Shown in pieces: positions 6,429 to 12,703 of a DNA stretch of 12,703 nucleotides (its first letter is position 1; every line of letters starts with the position of its first letter). This stretch comes from Discostella pseudostelligera (Eukaryota; Bacillariophyta; Thalassiosirophyceae; Thalassiosirales; Thalassiosiraceae), in contig JALLBK010000445.1 of NCBI GenBank assembly GCA_036940085.1, positions 1 through 12,703 of the forward strand, given 5' to 3'. The notes below the pieces were generated by a model. The model ran no database searches, was not told where the DNA came from, and saw nothing but the letters and a program-made list of their open reading frames with translations. Made by a program: the position numbers and the translations under genes.

Positions 6429-8604
6429 CTATTCCAACGGACTTTGAGGCGTGGATGGCTCCTCCCGACCACGAGGAGTTTCCACCACAATAGACTCCTT
6501 CAAATGTGTCGACCTCGGACGTCCACTTCCCTCACTCGAAATGATATTGTTCCGATTGATACTCCTACCTGACGACGGAGTTGGCAACTCCATTTGATCG
6601 GATCGATTGGCTCGAACATCCGAGTATTCGATTTGCAATCTAGCCTCATCGGTGGACACTGCCGATATACCAGTAAGTGTGTTGTAAGAAATGTTGCAAT
6701 CCTGTATCTTAGCCAGGCCATTCTCGACGTACACGCCCGAGTGTCCCCGAGCCACACCTCTACGATCGGTGAATTGACTCCTTTGGTTCCCCGTTCCATT
6801 CTCGATTACATCCGTTTGTGTTAACGTTGATGCACTTCCAGCACCGCCAACATACACACCCGTGGCAGCGCAAGTATGAATGTTGCAGTTGAGGATGCTG
6901 GTTATGGCTCCATCGATGGTGACTATTCCTCGTCCACTCAGCGACATGATGTCACAATCAGATAAGTTGGCCGTGGGCACAACCGACGGCGGCTCGACGT
7001 AGAGTGGTCGGCCATTCCGTCCCAAGGCTCTTTGGACCTGAATGGCAGCATTGCCGTTCCATATGTCGATTCCCTCGCAATAGTGCAAGAACTTCAAACT
7101 GCGAATGTTCACAATTCCCTGGCGAACGCGAATCACGGGCTCATTCTCTCGATTAGATTCAAGACACAATATGGCAATTGGACGCACCCCCGAAAAGCAC
7201 GAGTGATAGAAAGCGGCACGATGTTCCGACTGGCTTGCATGGAAGACATGAGATTGTCGCTCTGGCATTGGTAGTTCAGCCAACTCTGTCACCGATAATG
7301 AAGGGCGGCCACATCCAAACAATTCTCGAAGAGTGGGAGAGTATGGTCTCCTTGGTGGCACAATCAATTCCTCCTTGCCTCTATTCTCCAACTTTACAAT
7401 ATCCGTAGAATACGATGATGACGAACGATGATAATTCTTCCACCACTGAATTCCATGTTCTGGATTCTTCACACCATTCACCAACTCGATTGTGATTTCA
7501 ACATTCCCGATGGCGTTCACCACCAGCGGCCCACGGATGAAATACGGTCCAGGGTGGAGAAGTATGCGTGCAGTCTTGCGTTGTTCGCGGAAGCGTTGCG
7601 TAACTCTATTTTCAATGACTTCATACTGCGGACCCGAGGAGATGGAATCGAATGCAGCATCGACCGTGTCATAATCGATGGGAACGCATGGATTCTGTTT
7701 GTAGAATTGGGACCAGGATTTTGGAACAACGTCTCCATCAGACCACTAAGTTGTTGATGCAATCCAGAAGTAAAGAAAGAATTGAAGCGAGATGAGCAAA
7801 AGAAGAACGAAGGAAGAGAGAGAGAGATTTCCGAGGCGCACTAACCTTGTGCGTATCTTCGCTCAGCACGCGCCAGACCGATTCATCCTTGACAAGAGCA
7901 TTCCACATTTTGCTGGTCCTCGATAATGCATTCAACTTGCGTGATCCACAGAAGGAAAGGATCCTGAGCATAATTTCCGATGGGGCATCGTCATTCATCC
8001 ATTCCACTACATTTTTCGTTGCCTTTTTGGTAATCGGTGTCATGGTTATCGCATTCGATGTCCCTTGTGAATGAAGACTCCAATTGCTCGCCTCTCCTCT
8101 TGGGTTTGCGTTTGAGGTCAGTTGGATGAGACTATGACGAGGAGGGGAGGGATACAATGGAATTGCCGATGAAGTCATGGGAGAGGTGGCGATGCGAAAC
8201 ATGGCCGTCTTCGCGCGTCGAATAATGCCACGATTGTCAGGCTTTCGTTTATAGGATGCACCACCTGGCTCAGATGTCGTCGAGTTGAATGATGTTCGTT
8301 CTTCCGCGAATGCCGTCGTTGATGTTGTTCTAGCTGCTGCTGCACCGGGTGGTTGTTCGCCGTGGTTCGTCAGCAGACGTTGCGATCGTCGACGACGTTG
8401 CTGCTGTCCTTCGTCGAGTGTAACTGGTTGTTGCTGATGATGATCTTCCGACGACGAATTCGAATGCCGAGCCAATTCACCAGATGTGGTTGCGATTGAT
8501 GCTGTGGTGATAGCGTCACTGCTGGATACTGCCGCCGCCGCTGCCGCCGCTCCTCCTTCCGGAATAGGACTGCGGATCAATCGAGATCGTAGCTTCTTTG
8601 CCAT
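6429..8604 (-). CDS. F-box protein with right-handed parallel beta-helix (FBXO11-like architecture); two exons
   Basis: Exon 1 is 8604-7846 and exon 2 is 7745-6429 (minus strand), giving 691 aa; the intron is phase 0. Residues 1-200 are low complexity: Ala and Ser runs, Gln/His tracts, and basic clusters RRRSQR and KRKPDNRGIIRRAK that could be nuclear signals. An F-box spans about 206-249 (DAPSEIMLRILSFCG...MWNALVKDESVWRVLSED), which in the family binds SKP1 in an SCF ubiquitin ligase. Splicing joins EDTHK to WSDGDVVPKSW, completing the post-F-box helix. A beta-helix with PbH1-like turns lies at about 455-634 (GIVNI, LSDCDIMSL, ILNCNIHTCAATGVYV, IQDCNISYNTLTGISAV, IEYSDVRANRS). The tail is Pro/Ser/Arg-rich. 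The architecture resembles FBXO10/FBXO11-type substrate receptors and similar algal proteins. The substrate is unknown and orthology is not claimed. Confidence 0.88.
7746..7845 (-). other. Intron of F-box/beta-helix gene (100 nt)
   Basis: The donor is CACAAG|GTTAGT and the acceptor is AACTTAG|TGGTCT on the minus strand, phase 0. Unspliced, the reading frame ends after 35 unrelated hydrophobic residues. Spliced, the Trp-rich post-F-box segment continues directly into the beta-helix frame. Confidence 0.87.
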
Positions 8605-9899
8605 TATGAGCGCTTTTCAGTGGAGGGGTGCCTCGTCTATCGTCGCTCTCTCAAAATGGAATGTATCTCTCTCCCTTCTCCAAAAGATCTAGTCACACAG
8701 TAGTTTGGTTATTGCTTCCAACCGATTGCTTGAGTATGGGCGATGACCAAAATATGTACCCAGCGATTCAAATAATGCACCTCGCCGTATTCCAAGGTGG
8801 CACACACTGGTAAGAACAGAAAATGAATACATGTGTGTGAGTTCATTGTCGGAAGAGAATCAGAAAGATGAATTCATGTGCTCCCTCGCCGAATCGAACG
8901 CATGGATATCGATAGAAGCTGAAGAATGAGTGCGAGAAAGCTCTCTCTCCCTCCACTCCCAACAACAAAACACTAATGTATCTCTGCCACCTGACTGCAA
9001 TTGTTGTTGTTGCCGAGTGAACAAGGCAACGAATCGAAAAAGTATTTAGTCAACTTACCGTTCAATAGAATAATATATCGATATTACTACCGCAATGGAT
9101 GATCCGCAAGGTTGACACAGACAGACTCGAAGCAAGGAGGAGTGTTGGCGCTCGTCAATAACTGAAATTTATGTCATGATCACGCCCTCTCTTCTATTGG
9201 GGGATGCCACCCCCTCTCAGCAGACACCACCCGCGCCCCGGATTATTTCGAATACAATGCCCTTGGTTTTAGCATTCAAATCCGTCAAACATTCATCATC
9301 GTTCAAAAGAAAAAGGAAGGAGAGCGCAGCTGCCCAACAACTCGAAGCAAAAGATAGCAACGATCAACAAGTTGTTCAGGTGGTGTTTTCAATTGTTTTT
9401 GTCAACAGTGGAATTTAAAATTTTTCCGCGCGTCGCCATGCCCATTGCCACTGCCATCGTCGCACCGTCATTTTTGTCATTTTCATTTTGAAAAATGGAG
9501 GGCCACCACCACCGTCCATTGCTCCCCCTCTCGCCCAAAAGAACATCCACCAACACCAAACCCACCCGCTGCTCGCCCTTTCACAACGACGTTCTGAAGA
9601 AGTTGAAGTGAAGATCCATACCCCTATCGAACCACTATCGCGAGCCCACCGCAGTGCGACTCGAGAGAGAGCCAAAGCGGAGGAGGACAGCTCAACACCA
9701 ACACCGCCTCCACGGCAGCTGCCGCTGCTCGTCAATTAATAAGTGGTGATAGAATCATAATGCCGACGCCGACGGCGAGGGGAGCGCTAAACATATATAC
9801 GACGGGCGTCGGCCGTCATGGTTGCCATCGTTATCATATTCGGAATCGTCATCTTCTTTGCTGCGCTGCGGCGCTGCGTCGACCTCGAGGACTTCCCGC

Positions 9900-9967
9900 T
9901 TCCCGCCATCTTCGCCGTATCTTTCTTCCCGCCATCATCCTCGCCGTATCATTCTTCCCGCCATATC
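9900..9967. repeat. Imperfect 26-29 nt tandem repeat, about 2.5 copies
   Basis: TTCCCGCCATC followed by a CGCCGTATC segment occurs at 9900-9925 and, three bases longer, at 9926-9954. A partial third copy starts at 9955. The unit lengths (26 and 29) differ by three but are not multiples of three, which argues against coding. Confidence 0.8.
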
Positions 9968-10094
9968 TAACTTCAAGCGATCACGAAGGGGAAAGATCCT
10001 TTTGGATCGGCCCCATCAGCCCACACACAAATTGGCGTGGGAATTGGTAGTAGTTTGCTCGGGAAATCTCCCGCCATAATACTGCCGAATCTTT

Positions 10095-10118
10095 GCCGCA
10101 GCCGCAGCCGCAGCCGCA
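10095..10118. repeat. (GCCGCA)4 hexanucleotide repeat
   Basis: Four perfect GCCGCA units lie in the GC-rich upstream region of the carrier gene. Confidence 0.88.
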
Positions 10119-10466
10119 GCCGCCACTTTGCCGCGATGGTGAAAGGGTGGTGGCGGTGACGGTGACGATGACACATCTCATGTTCATTCATCGTCGACGA
10201 CGGCATTGACTCCAACAGTATCACGCACCTCTCGATCATCAGCAATAGCAGCAGCAACAGTGGTAGCAACGGGCGACGACGACGGCAGCGCGCGGGCAGT
10301 AACAAATAACAGCATTGGCATCGGCGACAGGCGACAGACGACGGCGGATCTATCAGGCAGATCCAGCATCCATCGCCACTAGGAGTATCTCGGGCCATCT
10401 CTGTTCTACAAAGCCTTCATCAATAAATCACCACCACCGTCACCACATATAGTAATTTGAAGCATC

Positions 10467-12115
10467 ATGTCAGAGTCCATAGCCACCGAGGTAGTCTCGG
10501 CCATGGTCGGGGGCATCTTTAGCGCCAGTGCGTTGTACCCCCTTGAGGTATTAAAAACTCGCATGCAGGCGGAGACCAAGTCGCAGGCTGCTGCTGCCAC
10601 CCCAGCTGCTTCTTCTGGAACCAAAGAAGACAATGTCGAGGGAGGAGAAGGGGATGATGCACTTGATGATGTCAATGATGACGACGACAACCAAGACCAG
10701 CAGGAGCAGGGGGAGGAAGCAGCATCCAAAGATGACAAAAAGATGGTCATCACCACCCACACCTCCAATTCTTCCCAACAACTGCATCAATACCAAAAAC
10801 TCCAACAGGCTCACCAGGCTCAACTACTCAAACAACGCTATACTACCGCCGCTTCACAGGGTATGACATCGTATGCCAAACTAATGTACGAACAGGAGGG
10901 AGGCATTGCACCATTTTATTCGGGTGTATTGACTAGTGCTATACAGAGTGCTACTGAGAAGGCATTGTATTTCTTTGCTTATACTTTTTATAAGAATGGG
11001 TGAGTTTTATTATTAATTCTTTGTTCTTTGATGTTGGTTTGATGTTGGTTTGATGTTGGTTTGATGTTGGTTTGATGTTGGTTTGGTTTTACTTCATGTG
11101 TGTGCGTTGAGGAGGGGGGGGGTTGGGGGTGAGGGGGTTGTGCTGTGGGGAAGTAGTTGATGGGGGTTGGGCGGATGGGTGTGTGGAGGAGATAGTGGAT
11201 AGTATGACTTGGGTCTGTGATTTTGCTTGGAATGTTTTGCAGGGAGTTGGGTGGATGTGTGTCCATGCATTTTCGACTTATTGCAATCTTCAAGAGCGAG
11301 AGACAGATGGGGATGGGGGAGAGAGAGATGGATTGTATCTTGCAATGTTGTCGGCTTTGGATATCCTTTGATGCACGCCGTCATCACCAGCACTCTATCA
11401 CATGCCTTCTTTCCCCGAATCAGTACTTACCACCCTCGATATCATCGAACCACGCAGGTATGTCGGCATCACCGGCTCTTCCGACTTTGGCACCCTCCCC
11501 AATCTCATCTTGGGGTGTATGGCCGAATGGTCTCACTTACCCATCACCCTCCCCATTGATTGTCTCACTACCGCAATACAAACCGATGCCCAAAATCGTG
11601 GCGCATTGGCATTATTGTGGAATATCCTTAGTACCAAAGGCGTAGGTGGTTTCTACAAGGGGATTGAAGCGTACACGGTATTGTGTTTGAAGCCTGCGAT
11701 ACAGTATACGGTGTATGAACAGGTGAAACGGATTGTGTTGGCGGCGAGGAGAGGGAAGAGACTGGCTTCCAAAGGTGATAGAACTCATGACGAGGATGGT
11801 GGATCGGATCATTCTTCTCTTCATGCCGCTGAGGCCTTCTTCTTGGGAATGTTCGCACGCATTGTAGCCACGATGTTGACCTACCCGTACCTCCGTGCCA
11901 AGGTTATGCTCCAAAGTAATAACAGCAACACTAGTGATGGGGGTAAGAAAAAGACAATTCCTCAAATGATCGCTGAGCAACTATCTACCGGGGGGGTTAG
12001 TGGATTGTATCAAGGCATTGGACCAGAATTGACACGGGGGGTGTTTAGTGCGGCATTGATGATGATGGTGAAGGAACGGATTGGGGTGGTGGTGAAGACG
12101 ATGATTGATGGATAG
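10467..12115 (+). CDS. Mitochondrial carrier family protein, peroxisomal nucleotide/cofactor carrier type; two exons
   Basis: Exon 1 is 10467-10999 and exon 2 is 11458-12115, giving 396 aa; the junction is phase 2 (GG|G, Gly178). Members have three repeats of two membrane helices. Repeat 1 has the standard YPLEVLKTRMQ motif (24-34). In repeat 2 the motif is degenerate (LPIDCLTTAIQ, 209-219), and in repeat 3 the acidic position is lost (YPYLRAKVMLQ, 320-330). The segment GFYKGIEAYTVLCLKPAIQYTVYEQVKR and the C-terminal GLYQGIGPELTRGVFSAALM resemble the PMP34/ANT1/PXN group, which carries ATP, CoA or NAD across the peroxisomal membrane for beta-oxidation. Degenerate motifs in repeats 2 and 3 also occur in that group. 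A hydrophilic insert at about 36-132, with an Asp/Glu run then a Gln-rich run, enlarges the first loop; family members are usually 300-330 aa. A mitochondrial location or another substrate cannot be excluded. Confidence 0.85.
11030..11084 (+). repeat. Five perfect 11-nt tandem repeats in an intron
   Basis: The unit GATGTTGGTTT is repeated five times without error at 11030-11084, starting 30 nt after the donor of the carrier intron. The perfect identity suggests recent expansion or contraction. Confidence 0.95.
11114..11171 (+). other. G-rich intronic tract able to form a G-quadruplex
   Basis: G runs at 11114-11122 (nine), 11125-11129 (five), 11133-11137 (five), 11147-11150 (four), 11162-11166 (five) and 11169-11171 (three) lie on the sense strand. 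The first three runs alone satisfy the four-tract, short-loop pattern because the nine-G run can supply two tracts. The pre-mRNA would carry the same sequence. Confidence 0.75.
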
Positions 12116-12488
12116 GGGAAGAAGGTTGCATCAATATTTTCATTTATGGAAGATTGACGGAGGTTCATGGATGAATGGACAGAAAAGAGAGCTTGGGGAT
12201 ACCAATGAATCGATGACAGGGGAAAGGTGATGCATTATCGCCACTCACTCATTCGCTTACTCTTGAAGAATGGACGATGCATGTATGGGTAACTTGTCAG
12301 GTTTAGTTCCACGATGCTCATGAAGAAACGCAGACAAAACTCTTCTCTCCTCCAGTTCGTCCTCTAAATCCATGCATCATTGTCTTGTTACCCATTTGAA
12401 GACCCCGACGAACATAGTGCTACCAACCGCAACTTGTTCGATGATGCGGGGTGCATATCCTCTATTGTCCTTCTTCACGTTCCTTTGA
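12116..12488. other. 3' flank of carrier gene, no clear gene
   Basis: This is probably the 3' UTR and an intergenic gap before the edge ORF. Two short plus-strand frames between about 12365 and 12510 have no in-frame ATG or no resemblance. One of them reads ATNRNLFDDAGCISSIVLL, which faintly recalls an armadillo-type repeat segment but ends at a TAG at 12501-12503. Confidence 0.4.
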
Positions 12489-12703
12489 CAACAAACAGCC
12501 TCTAGAGATGAGAGTTCAGCTGACGCATCAGTGGAAGCGGTTCAACGTGGCATCAACTCCGCTTGGAACTTGGAAGTGCAAGGAAGATTCGAGTATTTTT
12601 TGCTAGCGATGCGAACTCTAGATACTGAAGCCGAAGCCATCAATCAAACGATGTCCAGCAACTTCGGCGTTCGTGTCGTCGGCAATAGCGACATCAATAG
12701 TAC
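12489..12703 (+). CDS. Open frame running off the right edge, possible partial exon
   Basis: The frame is open from just after a TGA at 12486-12488 to the window end (71 codons). It reads with balanced composition: ESSADASVEAVQRGINSAWN near the start and TEAEAINQTMSSNFGVRVVG near the end. There is no ATG at its beginning. A CAG at 12496-12498, after a weak pyrimidine stretch, could be a splice acceptor placing the exon start at 12499; alternatively translation could start at an internal ATG. No family is recognised. The lack of simple repeats and the run-off make it more plausible than other short frames nearby, but it is unproven. Confidence 0.35.

Larger units (their letters stand above)
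8605..10466. other. Long stretch (about 1.9 kb) without a convincing gene; divergent promoter regions
   Basis: The stretch lies between the starts of the minus-strand F-box gene and the plus-strand carrier gene, so both promoters are here. Several ORFs of 80-140 codons exist (for example 9176-9418, 9488-9739 and 9760-10050 on the plus strand, 9973-10398 on the minus strand), but they are Pro-, Arg- or Leu-rich, come largely from simple repeats, overlap on both strands and resemble no family. A TATATA at 9794-9799 is the only TATA-like string I would note, about 670 nt before the carrier ATG. The right third is GC-rich and full of short repeats. Confidence 0.45.
11000..11457 (+). other. Intron of carrier gene (458 nt)
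   Basis: The donor is AATGG|GTGAGT and the acceptor is CCACGCAG|GTATGTC. It joins FFAYTFYKNG to YVGITGSSDFGTLPNLILG in frame. A nearer acceptor (TTTTGCAG at 11235-11242) gives the wrong phase and no recognisable sequence. This intron is three to five times longer than the others in the window. Confidence 0.82.

Noticed and set aside
7517..7762. Separate minus-strand ORF overlapping the F-box gene
   Set aside because: It is a shadow frame of exon 2. The in-phase exon read from 7745 gives WSDGDVVPKSW and continues into the beta-helix.
9488..10079. Consecutive plus-strand ORFs, Pro- and Arg-rich, before the carrier gene
   Set aside because: Composition follows simple repeats, the opposite strand is equally open, and no domain or splice linkage could be shown.
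9973..10398. Minus-strand ORF of 141 codons with Arg/Leu and His/Arg runs
   Set aside because: The runs are the complement of the GCCGCA and similar repeats. There are no conserved motifs, and it overlaps the likely carrier promoter.
11217..11645. Alternative middle exon of the carrier after the TTTTGCAG acceptor at 11242
   Set aside because: The frame running from that acceptor does not meet the exon 2 frame, and the frame that would is out of phase with exon 1. Neither resembles a carrier repeat, while the direct 10999-to-11458 join gives an uninterrupted one.
1..12703. Transposons, CRISPR arrays, rRNA, viral insertions or a biosynthetic cluster
   Set aside because: No terminal repeats with a transposase, no spaced direct repeats, no rRNA-like sequence, no viral proteins and no functionally linked gene set were seen.

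Overview
This is nuclear DNA of a photosynthetic stramenopile, most likely a diatom. The evidence is: spliceosomal introns of about 90-130 nt with GT-AG ends; a patatin-like enzyme whose N-terminus carries a signal peptide ending in an ASAFAP-like motif (AASAA|FLHRP), the diatom type of plastid targeting; a secreted protein with a Pro/Thr-rich stalk; and many triplet repeats that encode poly-Gln, poly-Ala, poly-Ser and poly-Thr tracts. The species cannot be settled from the sequence. I see no bacterial, phage, CRISPR or transposon features.

Layout. (1) 710-1997, minus strand: a four-exon, probably plastid-targeted patatin-like acyl hydrolase (319 aa), rebuilt here by joining exons in three frame-compatible steps. 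(2) 2402-3202, plus strand: a secreted eight-cysteine protein, divergent from gene 1 across a 404-nt shared upstream region. (3) 3203-4922: a long stretch with no convincing gene. (4) 4923-6314, plus strand: a membrane-anchored FkbM-type methyltransferase with low-complexity inserts. (5) 6429-8604, minus strand: a two-exon F-box plus right-handed beta-helix protein (691 aa), converging on gene 4 with 114 nt between the stop codons. (6) 8605-10466: a long, repeat-rich stretch without a convincing gene, holding the upstream regions of two divergent genes. (7) 10467-12115, plus strand: a two-exon mitochondrial-carrier-family protein (396 aa) closest to peroxisomal nucleotide/cofactor carriers. 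Its 458-nt intron has an 11-nt tandem repeat and a G-quadruplex-capable tract. (8) 12489-12703: an open frame that runs off the right edge and may be an internal exon of another gene.

The genes do not form a pathway or cluster. They look like ordinary, independently transcribed eukaryotic genes acting in different places: plastid lipid hydrolysis, secretion or cell surface, the secretory-pathway membrane, SCF ubiquitin ligase substrate selection, and peroxisomal transport. I found no previously undescribed multi-gene system. The points most worth checking are the splice models, a frame-neutral intron inside the patatin catalytic domain, a possible fifth patatin exon, the large acidic/Gln-rich insert in the carrier, and the edge ORF.
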